64,000 nt of DNA from Streptococcus pneumoniae (GTDB lineage Bacteria; Bacillota; Bacilli; Lactobacillales; Streptococcaceae). This document shows, one piece after another, positions 53,831-64,000 of the stretch. The position numbers were made by a program, and so were the translations under genes. How positions within the stretch are numbered: the first letter of the stretch is position 1; every line of letters begins with the position of its first letter. The notes beneath the pieces were generated by a model, which ran no database searches, was not told the DNA's origin, and worked only from the letters and a program-made list of their open reading frames with translations. The stretch lies in the NCBI RefSeq assembly GCF_001096185.1, contig NZ_CRPU01000003.1, positions 62,001 through 126,000 of the forward strand, written 5' to 3'.

Positions 53831-54703
53831 CTAGATATTAACCCACTTATCATTATCCATGATAAAAGGCTGAGCCAGTCCCTCGCCTGTATAGTCCGCA
53901 TACTTGGTGCCTAAATACTTGTAACAATCTTCCTTGCTGGCAAATTTAATCGCTTGGTAGGGCTCTTCGAAAGTCAATTTCTCTACAAATAAGAAACCGT
54001 CATCAGCCGGTACTAAGACGCCAACGTGTCCAATAAACAGATACTCGCCATCCAGATTGTCGTGCAAGACTACAGACAGCATTCGAGCTTTGTCGTTAAA
54101 TTGAAACTGGGAGAAGAATGTTTCCATCTTTTCAGCGTGAACCTTGACATCTGTAGTTGCTTCAGTTGGAACTCTCGAAAATAGAATATCAAACTCTTCC
54201 TTATCTTGAGAATCAAAGACCTTTCCCTTATCAATTGCATCGTTATCTAGGAAAAGCAATTGGTCATTCTTTTCAAGCTTGGGAATGGTGACCGAATTTT
54301 TCAAAAGACAATAACTATTGATACGGCAGTTAGTCCCAACGAAATCGCCCTTCTTTTGATTCCAAAGGTTGCTAATTTTTTCAACATCGTATTCTGTATG
54401 AGTAAAGGAAGTGAAATCTCCTGATAAGCCAGTTGACCCGACAATGGTATTGTAATCATTAACAAGATTAAAAAATGCATCAACACTATTTGGATCCAAA
54501 TGGGCTGATAAGAGAGATTTGACCTCTTCTGTACTTACCTGATTGTTTAGGTTGGTGTATGAAGCTTTCCATGGAACTTTCGTTGAACTACTTTGCCTTT
54601 GACTCGTCCCGTTCGAAATTGTAGCATCTTGTTGGCAAGCAGCCAAGCCTAAAAACAAGATTGAACAGATTCCTAATGTAGCTAATTTTCTTGATGTCTT
54701 CAT
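53831..54703 (-). CDS. DUF4300 lipoprotein
   Basis: 290 residues. Lipoprotein signal with lipobox LAAC, lipidated Cys23 (LFLGLAACQQDAT), Ser/Thr-rich linker, then a globular domain (SYTNLNNQVSTEEVKSLLSA) matching the streptococcal DUF4300 family. Surface-anchored; function unknown. AGGAG precedes the ATG and overlaps the stop of the 25-codon ORF upstream. Two cysteines (GTNCRINSYCLL) may form a disulphide. Confidence 0.85.
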   Translation of the reverse strand: MKTSRKLATLGICSILFLGLAACQQDATISNGTSQRQSSSTKVPWKASYTNLNNQVSTEEVKSLLSAHLDPNSVDAFFNLVNDYNTIVGSTGLSGDFTSFTHTEYDVEKISNLWNQKKGDFVGTNCRINSYCLLKNSVTIPKLEKNDQLLFLDNDAIDKGKVFDSQDKEEFDILFSRVPTEATTDVKVHAEKMETFFSQFQFNDKARMLSVVLHDNLDGEYLFIGHVGVLVPADDGFLFVEKLTFEEPYQAIKFASKEDCYKYLGTKYADYTGEGLAQPFIMDNDKWVNI

Positions 54704-54712
54704 CTTTTTCTC

Positions 54713-54790
54713 CTAAATGTCTTGGATTAAAGTTTCTTTAACTACTGCTTTACAGATATTGATTACTTTCTCATTTAATGTGTTCATCAT
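54713..54790 (-). CDS. 25-codon small ORF upstream of the DUF4300 lipoprotein
   Basis: Starts at a double ATG (54790 and 54787) behind GGAGGG. The peptide (MMNTLNEKVINICKAVVK..) is amphipathic with one Cys. Its TAG overlaps the AGGAG of the lipoprotein gene and lies 9 nt before that ATG, so translation is likely coupled. Transcription from a perfect-consensus promoter makes expression likely. No family recognised. Confidence 0.62.
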   Translation of the reverse strand: MMNTLNEKVINICKAVVKETLIQDI

Positions 54791-54835
54791 CTTTCCCTCC
54801 GATTGTTTTTTTGTTATTTCCTTAAGCTTGATTTA

Positions 54836-54864
54836 ATTATAGTAGGCGTTTCGTGCTCTGTCAA
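54836..54864 (-). promoter_or_regulatory. Perfect-consensus sigma-A promoter
   Basis: Minus strand TTGACA (54859-54864), 17-bp spacer, TATAAT (54836-54841): no mismatch to consensus. Drives the small ORF and the lipoprotein gene. Confidence 0.93.
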
Positions 54865-54956
54865 CAAATTTTTTATGAAAACACAACAAAGTTTTTATTT
54901 TCTTGGATTTCGTGTGATGGTTTACTTATAAAAACAGAAAGCTATTTCATTCGTGG

Positions 54957-55677
54957 GTAAAGAAGAGATTGCGATTGTTAGAGGCTAAAAATAAAACAAT
55001 ACAGACTAGTAATGGTTGGACTCAATAAGAATTGGGTACTAAGATAGGTATAAATAAAAACGCCATTGGAAATTATGAAAAAAGGGTTAGGTCTACTAAG
55101 AAAAATACTATATTTGACTTAGCTAAAGTATTCAGTAGCTTGATTGATGCCCTCTTTCCTCCAGTTCAAAAGGATTCTCCTAGCGATATCCAATCTATCT
55201 ACGACCAACGGGCACCACCCAGACAAGGTAAATTCCTGACCTATGCCGAGAGGCAACTGTATGAGCAGAAAAACGAAGATAAACGAAGTATCGTAAAAAT
55301 CATCAGACTGGACGACTACTTACTCTCGTTTTAGGTAGTTTATCTCTGCAGGTAGCCCCTTGATGCAGGATGACGATTTAGATATGGAGTTTCCATTCTA
55401 TGAGGATGAAATCCCAGACGACTACGACGCAATCGCTTATGTCGTCAGCAGGTCCATGGAGTCAAAGATAAGAAACAGCGACTACCTATTTATCAAGAAT
55501 CCCCCACAGATTGACTATAATACCATCGGCATCTTCCAAATAGACGGTGCTAACTATGTCAAGAAACTCCGCCAAGGCTACCTCAAAAAAACTCAATCCC
55601 GAATTCCCCGACGTCCACCTAGACGAAAGCAACCATATTCGTACCATCGGGAAAGTTGTCAGGCTGTATAGGGAGAA
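54957..55677 (+). pseudogene. Broken phage-type repressor (XRE HTH plus S24 peptidase)
   Basis: In one frame the sequence reads KKRLRLLEAKN..GWTQ-stop-ELGTKIGINKNAIGNYEK: a helix-turn-helix with a TAA (55026) where Glu is expected. The frame continues (PPRQGKFLTYAERQLYEQ) to a stop at 55334; after a frameshift, 55360-55671 encodes an S24-peptidase-like C-half (YVVSRSMESKIRNSDYLFI with the Ser-Met). No start codon with a ribosome site precedes it. A cI/LexA-like repressor inactivated by at least one nonsense change and one frameshift. Confidence 0.85.
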
Positions 55678-55840
55678 TTAAAAAAGGGGGAGAATGGCGA
55701 TATAAAACAAACAGATTTTAAAGGATTCGAAAAACTTTGAAAAAGTTCATTCTACATTTCAAAAAAAGAATAAGTGACCTAAAGCAGATTAGATTTTGTT
55801 AAACAATAGTGATATGTAAATTTAGAGAAAGGCATTTAAG

Positions 55841-56060
55841 ATCACTTTGCAAAAGGCAAATACTAAACTAGCAAAACCGATAAACCAGCCCCTTAGTTCC
55901 CATATTTTCAGGCACACACTCCTTAGTATACTAGCTGAGAAGAATGCTATAATGGTTAGAGTGGAACACAAAGACGCTAAAACAATAAATAACATCGACA
56001 CTCACATAAGTAAAAGAATGGAGCAAGCTGCTTTGGAGGTTTTAAATACCATATCATTAA
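55841..56060 (+). pseudogene. Tyrosine-recombinase (integrase) C-terminal fragment
   Basis: LAKPINQPLSSHIFRHTLLSILAEKNAIM followed by RVEHKDAKTINNIDTHISKRM (motif split here to show the gap) matches the HxxR box and following helix of phage integrases, with a small internal deletion and the catalytic Tyr region degraded (IDTHIS for IYTHVT). The N-terminal two thirds are missing. With the adjacent repressor it marks a lost prophage or conjugative element. Confidence 0.78.
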
Positions 56061-56164
56061 ATCGAAAATATATCAGATCGAATCTAAACAATTACATTAC
56101 GATTGCTAAAACATTTGTAGAAATTCCTTTGACTTTCCTAATCAATTTGTGCATATCTTATTTC

Positions 56165-56314
56165 ATACTCAATGAAAATCAAAGAGCAAACTAGGAAGCT
56201 AGCCGCAGGTTGCTCAAAGCACTGCTTTGAGGTTGTAGATAAGACTGACGAAGTCAGTAACATATATACGTTAAGGCGATGCTGACGTGGTTTGAAGAGA
56301 TTTTCGAAGAGTAT
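56165..56314 (-). repeat. BOX element (A-B-C)
   Basis: Complete element with one boxB, in minus-strand order, between the integrase scar and the pyk terminator. The open frame of the scar runs into it. Confidence 0.93.
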
Positions 56315-56356
56315 CAATCCATTATGAAAGTTTTGCCTCTTTCTTACCCTCTATAC

Positions 56357-56402
56357 AAAAAAAGCCTATCACACAAGCTCTAAAGCTGGATATGATAGGT
56401 TT
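56357..56402 (-). terminator. Terminator of pfkA-pyk
   Basis: Stem CCTATCA / TGATAGG with an inner AGCTT/AGCT helix and a T7 tail on the minus strand. Confidence 0.9.
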
Positions 56403-56413
56403 TTATATTTTTC

Positions 56414-57919
56414 TTAACGTACTGTGCGGATACGCATTGTGTTTGTGCGAACAGCTTCTCCTACTGGTACACCAGCAACGATAACGATATCATCGCCTGA
56501 CTCAACGAGACCTGCTTCTACCGCTTTACGTTCAGCGATTTCGAACATATCGTCAGTTGAAGATGGAGCATCTGTCAACATTGGGATAACACCCCAGTTC
56601 AACATCAAGCCACGTTCTGTCAACTCATCAAATGTCAATGCCAAGATGTCAGCATTTGGACGGTATTTAGAAATCAAACGTGCAGTGTGACCTGTCTTAG
56701 TAAGAGTTACAACCAATTTAATGTCCATTGAGTTAGTCGCATCTTTAACAGCAGAAGCCATTACTTCTGTCTTAGAGTTACGCTCAAATGAATCTGAATC
56801 CAAACGTCCGTATTCATTAAGAAGAGTTTGAGCGTTCTTGTCGATTGTAGCCATTGTAGTTACTGACTCGAGTGGGTATTTACCGTTTGCAGACTCACCT
56901 GATAGCATTGTAGCGTCAGTTCCGTCGATAACAGCGTTGAATACGTCTGATACTTCTGAACGAGTTGCACGTGGTTTTTCAGTCATTGTTTCAAGCATGT
57001 TTGTTGCGGTGATAACAACTTTACCTGCAGCATTGACTTTCTTGATAATCATTTTTTGGTAAACTGGAACCATTTCGAACGGCACTTCGATACCCATATC
57101 ACCACGAGCAATCATGATACCATCAGCTGCTTCGATGATTTCATCCAAGTTATCGATACCTTGTTGGTTTTCGATTTTAGCGAACAATTGAACATGTCCG
57201 TTTCCAGTTTCTTCACAGATTGCACGAACTTCGTTTACATCTTTAGCAGTACGTACGAATGAAATCGCGATGAAGTTGATACCTTGTTCAAGACCGAAAC
57301 GGATGTCGTCGTTATCGCGTTCAGCAAGAGCTGGGAAAGGAATTTTAGTGTTAGGAATGTTCACACCTTTTTGTTTAGCAATTACGCCATCATTTTCAAC
57401 TTCAACTTCAAACTCACGAGTTGCGTCATCTTTAGCAACCACACGAAGACCAAGTTTACCATCGTCAACCAACACTTGACGACCAACTTCAACATCATCA
57501 TAGATATCAAGAGCACCAGCAACGTTCAATGCAATCACTTCACGAGTTGATTTGATTCCTTGTTTAGTTGCAACACGGATTTTTTCACCAGTTTTGTATG
57601 AATACTCTTTAGCTTCACCTTCGAACAATTCTGTACGGATTTCAGGTCCTTTTGTATCAAGAAGGAAACCAACTTTTTTACCTGCAAGTTTTTCAGCAAG
57701 TTTAACAGTTGCCATACGCTCACCTTGTTCTTGGTGGTCACCGTGTGAGAAGTTGAAACGGAATGTGTTAGCACCAGCTTCAATCAATTTAGCAATGTTT
57801 TTAGCTGAAGCTTCAACATCAAGTTTTTCACCCCAGTATCCGTCATCACCGAATTTTTTACCACCACGGATTTCTACCGCAGGACCCAAAGTTGCAACGA
57901 TTTTTACACGTTTGTTCAT
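56414..57919 (-). CDS. pyk: Pyruvate kinase
   Basis: 501 residues. TIM-barrel A domain with FRFNFSHG, the active-site signature FAKIENQQGIDNLDEI and MIARGDMGIEVP; C-terminal allosteric domain (VVTLTKTGHTARLISKYRP). Makes pyruvate and ATP from phosphoenolpyruvate. Follows pfkA by 58 nt on one transcript, pairing the two control points of glycolysis. Codon use is that of a highly expressed gene (GAAGTTGAAGT, CGT/GGT rich). Confidence 0.98.
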   Translation of the reverse strand: MNKRVKIVATLGPAVEIRGGKKFGDDGYWGEKLDVEASAKNIAKLIEAGANTFRFNFSHGDHQEQGERMATVKLAEKLAGKKVGFLLDTKGPEIRTELFEGEAKEYSYKTGEKIRVATKQGIKSTREVIALNVAGALDIYDDVEVGRQVLVDDGKLGLRVVAKDDATREFEVEVENDGVIAKQKGVNIPNTKIPFPALAERDNDDIRFGLEQGINFIAISFVRTAKDVNEVRAICEETGNGHVQLFAKIENQQGIDNLDEIIEAADGIMIARGDMGIEVPFEMVPVYQKMIIKKVNAAGKVVITATNMLETMTEKPRATRSEVSDVFNAVIDGTDATMLSGESANGKYPLESVTTMATIDKNAQTLLNEYGRLDSDSFERNSKTEVMASAVKDATNSMDIKLVVTLTKTGHTARLISKYRPNADILALTFDELTERGLMLNWGVIPMLTDAPSSTDDMFEIAERKAVEAGLVESGDDIVIVAGVPVGEAVRTNTMRIRTVR

Positions 57920-57977
57920 GATTTTTTGTGACTCCTTTATATATATGACCTTTTGGTCTTATTAACTAAATTATGAA

Positions 57978-59051
<1,074 letters not shown>

Positions 59052-59066
59052 CTATTTTCCGTATTT

Positions 59067-62000
59067 TTAGCGATAAATCGTTTTCATAACGATTTCATTC
59101 AATTTCGCTTCTAATTCATTAGATTTAGCTACAAAATGATGGGGAGAAACGATGGTTTTCTGTTCTTCTTCATACCTGATAATGACTGGGATTGGGCCCT
59201 TATACTGGTCTAAAATACGTGAAATTTCTTGATCCGATTCATGATTTTTCACCTGTATCCAAAAGCGTTCAGCAACTGCTTCTCTTATTTCTTGTGCAAT
59301 CATTTGCAGACGACCATCACGTGACTGGATTTTCCCTTTTATATAGTAGAAAGCTCCCTCTTTTATTTCCTGCCCAACCTGACGATATAAGTCTGAAAAG
59401 AGAGTGACATCCAATTTTTTCTTACTATCATCCACCTGTAAGAAAGCCATGTTTTCACCCTTTTTGGTACGAATTACTTTTATTTTCTGAACTTCAACCA
59501 AAATAATAGCGTAGCTATTTTCTGACAAATTCCCAATTGGGGTAATCGGGTAAATAGCCTTATTTACAATAGCTTGTAGGGGATGTTTGCTGACACCTAT
59601 CCCTAAAAGCTCTTGTTCCATATAGAATTTTTCTTGATCTGTCCAATCTTCCGATTCCTGCCAACTATAAATAGTATCTCCAAACAAACTTCCTAACTCT
59701 TTCACAAATTCAAATAGATTAACTAAATTATTGAATACTTTTTGACGATTTATTTCAAATGAATCGAAAAGACCAACTTTTACCAAAGGTTCTAGCAGAG
59801 GAAGTTTCAGATAATTCTCAGGTAATTTAGCTATAAAATCTTCAATGTTAGAATAGGGTCTGTTTTCAAGAATCCATAGAGCCAGATCATTGCTGACTCC
59901 CTTAATCGATTTCAAACCTAGATAGATGGCCTTGTTTGTAATTTTATCGTGATAGGGAATGGTGTTGATGGACAGAGGTGCCACTTCAAAGCCTGCTTCA
60001 AGTGCATCTATTAAGTAATCACTGTTGGCAGAATTCAACATGATCTGATAAAAGATGGCTGGATAATGCGTTTTGAAATAAGCCAACTGAAAGGCCAAGG
60101 CTGAGTATGCATAGGCATGTGACCTGTTAAAACCATAACCTGCAAACTTCTCCATGACATCAAAGACCTGCTCTGCCTTTTCCGCAGTATGTCCAGCTTC
60201 TAATGAACCTTGAATAAAAGAAGCCCTCATCTCATGCATGGCAGAGGCATCCTTTTTCCCCATAGCTCGGCGCAAAATATCGGCTTTCCCAAGACTAAAT
60301 CCAGCAAAACGCTGAGCAACCTGCATAACCTGCTCCTGATAGAGCATAATGCCATAAGTTGGAGCCAAAATATCCTCCAGGGCTGGGTCTAGTACAGTCA
60401 CTTCTTCCTGCCCATGCTTCCTTGCCACAAAATTATTGATGTAGTCACTTGCACCTGGTCGATTTAGGGAAGTAGTTGCTACGACATCTTCAAAACAGAC
60501 TGGTTGAACACGCTTGAGTAGGCGAATGGCACCAGGTTGTTCAAATTGAAAGATACCTTTTGTATTTCCAGAGGCAAATAAAGCTAGGGTGTCGTTGTCT
60601 TCTAAATCGATTTCTTCAATTTTAAGGTAAATACCTTCTGTTTCAGCAAGCAATTCTTGCATCTTCTGGACAAAGGTCAAATTTCTTAGTCCCAGAAAAT
60701 CCATCTTCAAAAGTCCACTTGCTTCGACTCCATGAGCATCATATTGAGTCAGTGGAATTTCGTCACCATGCTTTAGGGGGATGTAGTTGGTTAAGTCTTG
60801 GTCACTGATTACAACACCAGCTGCATGGACAGAAGTTTGTCTTGGATAACCCTCAATCTTGCAAGCAATTTCAAAGGCTTTTTGGTATTCTAACTTACTA
60901 TTGATTTGCTGACGAAACTGAAGGTTCCCTTCATAGGCTGACTTAAGATTATCACGAAAACTGATTTTCTTAGTAATTGCAGATAATTCATACTCAGGAA
61001 CACCAAAGCGTTTCAATACATCTCGTAGAGCTTGCTTGGCTCCAAAGGTTGAAAAAGTAACGATTTGTGCAGCATGTTTACTACCATATTTATTGCCAAC
61101 ATATCTGATAAAATCTGGACGATAAATATCTGGGATATCAATATCAATATCAGGCATGGTATAGCGTTCACGATTGAGAAAGCGTTCAAAAATCAGATTT
61201 TTCTCTACTGGGTCAATCCCTGTGATATCTAAGGCATAGGAAACCAAGCTACCAACTGCAGAGCCCCGTCCCATACCCATATAATAGCCATTCGAACGTC
61301 CAAAACGCAACAAATCCCAAACAACCAAGAAATAATCATCAAAGCCCATATCATGAATAACAGCCAATTCTTGGTCTAGTCGTTCTTGATATTCTTTACT
61401 AGTCAGACCCTTCTGAGCAAGCCCCAGTTCAGCACGCTCTCTCAACTCCTCTACTGCTGGTCTAGCTGGGTTAAAACGAGGCAGTTTCAGACTCGTATCC
61501 AAGTCGTAAGAAATGCCTGAAATCAGCTTTTCTAAATTGTCCAAGGCTTGCGGAAAACGTTCTTGGAATAATTTCTCTAAAGAACTTGCTGATATAAGGA
61601 CATCTTGTCTTGAACGCAAGGGAACTTCTCTGAGGGGTAGATTTTCTCTAATCGCTGTTAATACTTGTAGAACTTCTCTATCCCTGCTTTCAAAAGCATT
61701 GACCCGATAAAGTGGCAAAATAGAACGATGAAATTCGCTTGCCAATGTTTCTGGGTAAACCCCTATATAGTAATCACAGCCTAGTTCTAACAACTCCAGT
61801 CCATCAAAATAAGGAACAATTACTGCAATATCCTCCAGGTACTGAGACAGGACTGACCAAGTTTTCTCCCCCTGCATCTTGGCTGTTGAGAGCTTCATCA
61901 ACTGCTGATAGCCCACACTAGATAGAGCTAAAAAGCGCAAATTCACTTCCTGAGCATCCACAAATACAGTCATTTCAAGCCCTAGTAAAGGATGAATGCC

Positions 62001-62168
62001 ATATTTTTTTGTAACCTCTAGAAAGTCAAAAGCACCATAAAGATTGTCAATATCCATCATAGCCAAATGGGTGTAGCCGTATTCTTTAGCTGCTCTCACA
62101 TACTTTTCGATCGAAATGATGCTTTCCATAAAACTATAGACTGTTTTTGTATCTAGTTGTGCGATCAA
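59067..62168 (-). CDS. dnaE: DNA polymerase III alpha subunit DnaE
   Basis: 1033 residues from a TTG start at 62168, with GAGGAG about 9 nt upstream; this matches the known length and N-terminus (IAQLDTKTVYSFMESI). PHP domain first (YTHLAMMDIDNLYGAFDF, degenerate metal ligands), then polymerase palm with the catalytic aspartates in TMPDIDIDIPDIYR, FINGERS/thumb (MGRGSAVGSLVSYALDITG) and a C-terminal OB fold (DVTLFSDLYRQVG). In Gram-positives DnaE extends RNA primers before PolC takes over. An extended -10 TATAAT is at 62199-62204. Confidence 0.96.
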   Translation of the reverse strand: MIAQLDTKTVYSFMESIISIEKYVRAAKEYGYTHLAMMDIDNLYGAFDFLEVTKKYGIHPLLGLEMTVFVDAQEVNLRFLALSSVGYQQLMKLSTAKMQGEKTWSVLSQYLEDIAVIVPYFDGLELLELGCDYYIGVYPETLASEFHRSILPLYRVNAFESRDREVLQVLTAIRENLPLREVPLRSRQDVLISASSLEKLFQERFPQALDNLEKLISGISYDLDTSLKLPRFNPARPAVEELRERAELGLAQKGLTSKEYQERLDQELAVIHDMGFDDYFLVVWDLLRFGRSNGYYMGMGRGSAVGSLVSYALDITGIDPVEKNLIFERFLNRERYTMPDIDIDIPDIYRPDFIRYVGNKYGSKHAAQIVTFSTFGAKQALRDVLKRFGVPEYELSAITKKISFRDNLKSAYEGNLQFRQQINSKLEYQKAFEIACKIEGYPRQTSVHAAGVVISDQDLTNYIPLKHGDEIPLTQYDAHGVEASGLLKMDFLGLRNLTFVQKMQELLAETEGIYLKIEEIDLEDNDTLALFASGNTKGIFQFEQPGAIRLLKRVQPVCFEDVVATTSLNRPGASDYINNFVARKHGQEEVTVLDPALEDILAPTYGIMLYQEQVMQVAQRFAGFSLGKADILRRAMGKKDASAMHEMRASFIQGSLEAGHTAEKAEQVFDVMEKFAGYGFNRSHAYAYSALAFQLAYFKTHYPAIFYQIMLNSANSDYLIDALEAGFEVAPLSINTIPYHDKITNKAIYLGLKSIKGVSNDLALWILENRPYSNIEDFIAKLPENYLKLPLLEPLVKVGLFDSFEINRQKVFNNLVNLFEFVKELGSLFGDTIYSWQESEDWTDQEKFYMEQELLGIGVSKHPLQAIVNKAIYPITPIGNLSENSYAIILVEVQKIKVIRTKKGENMAFLQVDDSKKKLDVTLFSDLYRQVGQEIKEGAFYYIKGKIQSRDGRLQMIAQEIREAVAERFWIQVKNHESDQEISRILDQYKGPIPVIIRYEEEQKTIVSPHHFVAKSNELEAKLNEIVMKTIYR

Positions 62169-62204
62169 TTTACACTTCTCCTCTATCCTTCTCACTATAT
62201 TATA

Positions 62205-62514
62205 CCATTTTCACCTATAAAAGGCTGCTCTTGAGAAAAATTTCATCAGCGTACTAATTTACTTTTTATTCATTTGTATTTTTGTCATTATTTTTTATAT
62301 TTATACTATATTATATACAAAATAGAAAACATATAATATAAATATCCTAGAATTTTTATATTATAACCTATTATATCTATTGTTACACTGTTCTCTATAT
62401 TGAATTTAGCACTTTATTCATTTTTATTGGATTATTTCCTTTTGCAGTTAACAATTCCCTTTCTGCTTTTTTTTTGATATAATAACCTTAACTATCATTC
62501 TATATGGAGGTTCT
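62205..62514. other. AT-rich divergent intergenic region
   Basis: About 310 bp between the dnaE and pepX starts, mostly A and T from 62255 to 62400 (many TATA tracts). A TGATATAAT extended -10 for pepX lies at 62475-62483. No ORF, repeat family or hairpin of note was seen. Confidence 0.7.
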
Positions 62515-64000
62515 ATGCGTTTTAATCAATATAGTTATATCACTTTCCCAAAAGAAAATATCTTATCTGAACTAAAAAAATATGGCTTTGATTTACAAAA
62601 CACAGCCAATCCCAAGGAATTGCTGGAAACTTTTTTACGTCGCTTATTTTTCACTTATGAGAACACCGACTATCCACTCTCCTGCTTAGCTATAGATAAA
62701 GAAACTAACATATTAACTTTTTTCAAATCTGACAAAGACTTGACAGCAGATATTTTTTATACTGTCGCCTTTCAACTTTTAGGCTTTTCTTATTTGATTG
62801 ACTTCGAAGACAGTGAAGCTTTTCGTAAAGAGACTGGATTTCTTATTGTATACGGTGACTTGATTGAAAATCTCTATCAGTTACTCAATACTCGCACCAA
62901 AAAGGGGAATACCCTGATTGATCAACTGGTAAGCGACGGTCTTATTCCGGAGGATAATGACTATCACTACTTTAACGGCAAGAGTTTGGCTACTTTTTCT
63001 AGCCATGATGTCATTCGTGAAGTCGTTTACGTTGAGTCTCGTGTCGATACTGACCAAAAAGAGCTACCAGACCTAGTCAAGGTCAGCATTATTCGTCCAC
63101 GTTATGAGGGGCAAATCCCTGTCATCATGACAGCCAGTCCTTATCATCAGGGAACAAATGACAAGGCTAGTGATAAGGCTCTCTACAAGATGGAGCGCGA
63201 GCTTGAGGTGAAACCTGCTCATAAGATTGAACTAGAGGAACCTCAACTCAATCTCGTCCAACCCCAAGGTCAAGCTGAACTTGTGTCAGAAGCTGAGGAA
63301 AAGCTAAGTCACATCAACTCTAGCTATACACTCAACGACTACTTCCTTCCACGAGGTTTTGCCAATCTCTATGTGTCAGGTATTGGTACCAAAGACTCTA
63401 CTGGTTTCATGACTAATGGAGACTACCAACAAATCGAGGCTTATAAAAATGTCATCGATTGGCTAAATGGCCGTTGCCGTGCCTTTACCGACCATACGCG
63501 CCAGCGTCAAGTCAAGGCTGACTGGTCAAACGGAAAAGTAGCTACAACGGGACTTTCCTATCTAGGTACCATGTCAAACGGCCTTGCCACTACAGGTGTT
63601 GATGGTTTAGAAGTAATCATTGCTGAGGCTGGCATTTCTTCATGGTACAACTACTACCGTGAAAACGGTCTGGTAACTAGCCCAGGTGGCTATCCAGGTG
63701 AGGACTTTGACTCCCTTGCTGAGTTAACCTATTCTCGTAATCTCTTGGCTGGCGACTATATCCGTGGCAATGAAGCTCACCAATCTGACTTAGAAAAAGT
63801 AAAAGAACAACTGGATCGCAAGTCTGGTGACTACAACCAGTTTTGGCACGACCGCAATTATCTGCTCAATACTGATAAAGTAAAGGCAGAGGTTGTCTTT
63901 ACCCACGGTTCTCAGGATTGGAATGTCAAACCACTTCATGTTTACCAGATGTTCCGTGCTCTTTCTGCTCATATAAATAAGCATCTCTTTTTCCATAATG
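62515..64000 (+). CDS. pepX: X-prolyl dipeptidyl aminopeptidase, 5' part
   Basis: Partial at the right edge: 495 of about 757 codons. ATG at 62515 behind GGAGG (TGGAGGTTCT). N-terminal helical domain ([15 protein letters not shown]), then the alpha/beta-hydrolase catalytic domain with the nucleophile serine in [11 protein letters not shown] and a later [12 protein letters not shown] loop carrying the catalytic aspartate. Releases Xaa-Pro dipeptides from peptides; cytosolic nutrient enzyme. Transcribed away from dnaE. Confidence 0.97.
   Translation, partial: MRFNQYSYITFPKENILSELKKYGFDLQNTANPKELLETFLRRLFFTYENTDYPLSCLAIDKETNILTFFKSDKDLTADIFYTVAFQLLGFSYLIDFEDSEAFRKETGFLIVYGDLIENLYQLLNTRTKKGNTLIDQLVSDGLIPEDNDYHYFNGKSLATFSSHDVIREVVYVESRVDTDQKELPDLVKVSIIRPRYEGQIPVIMTASPYHQGTNDKASDKALYKMERELEVKPAHKIELEEPQLNLVQPQGQAELVSEAEEKLSHINSSYTLNDYFLPRGFANLYVSGIGTKDSTGFMTNGDYQQIEAYKNVIDWLNGRCRAFTDHTRQRQVKADWSNGKVATTGLSYLGTMSNGLATTGVDGLEVIIAEAGISSWYNYYRENGLVTSPGGYPGEDFDSLAELTYSRNLLAGDYIRGNEAHQSDLEKVKEQLDRKSGDYNQFWHDRNYLLNTDKVKAEVVFTHGSQDWNVKPLHVYQMFRALSAHINKHLFFHN

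Noticed and set aside
62205-62514. AT-rich tract considered as an origin or attachment site
   Set aside because: No DnaA boxes, iterons or direct repeats; an ordinary divergent promoter region fits.

Overview
The window is a low-GC Firmicute chromosome segment whose proteins, repeats and gene order match Streptococcus pneumoniae or a very close mitis-group relative (S. pseudopneumoniae, S. mitis). The case rests on pavA, lytB and pce (both with choline-binding repeats), a comEA-comEC operon behind a ComX combox, six BOX elements, one exact 107-bp RUP element, and the order pyk-pfkA-dnaE-pepX at the right end. Several proteins seem to differ at a few percent of positions from the pneumococcal versions I remember, so the species is not settled. 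No rRNA, tRNA or CRISPR was seen.

Left part (1-27 kb), nearly all on the minus strand, is core housekeeping: end of pavA, lytB, pyrK-pyrDB behind a PyrR attenuator, gloA, infC-rpmI-rplT behind a structured leader, comEA-comEC, phoH, cvfB, frr, pyrH, trmFO (behind a 49-bp tandem-repeat leader), tmk-holB-yabA-rsmI, proB-proA-proC, pce, and a LysR regulator-lspA-rluD string. A decayed AraC remnant and a CPBP protease follow.

Middle (27-43 kb): a Cof-type phosphatase; an ABC-2 transporter facing a two-component system (probable peptide-antibiotic detoxification module); a six-gene overlapping polyamine operon speA-speE-lys1-nspC-aguA-aguB (arginine to agmatine to putrescine to spermidine) preceded by a long, highly structured RNA with its own promoter and terminator; a VIT-family metal transporter; and a BceAB-type bacitracin-resistance transporter preceded by an unlisted 36-codon ORF and a palindromic operator.

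Right part (43-64 kb) has the accessory DNA. A two-gene membrane-protein module of unknown function (43.7-45.9 kb), AT-rich by eye, lies between two 55-bp copies of the 3' end of the neighbouring PspC-domain gene, the hallmark of an insertion that rebuilt its target. This is my best candidate for an undescribed system. Then come sprT-like and tex, a DUF318 permease with its TIGR03943 partner, a solitary KAP-family NTPase (defence candidate), a DUF4300 lipoprotein behind a 25-codon ORF and a perfect-consensus promoter, a decayed mobile-element scar (repressor plus integrase fragments), and the core genes pyk, pfkA, dnaE and the start of pepX.
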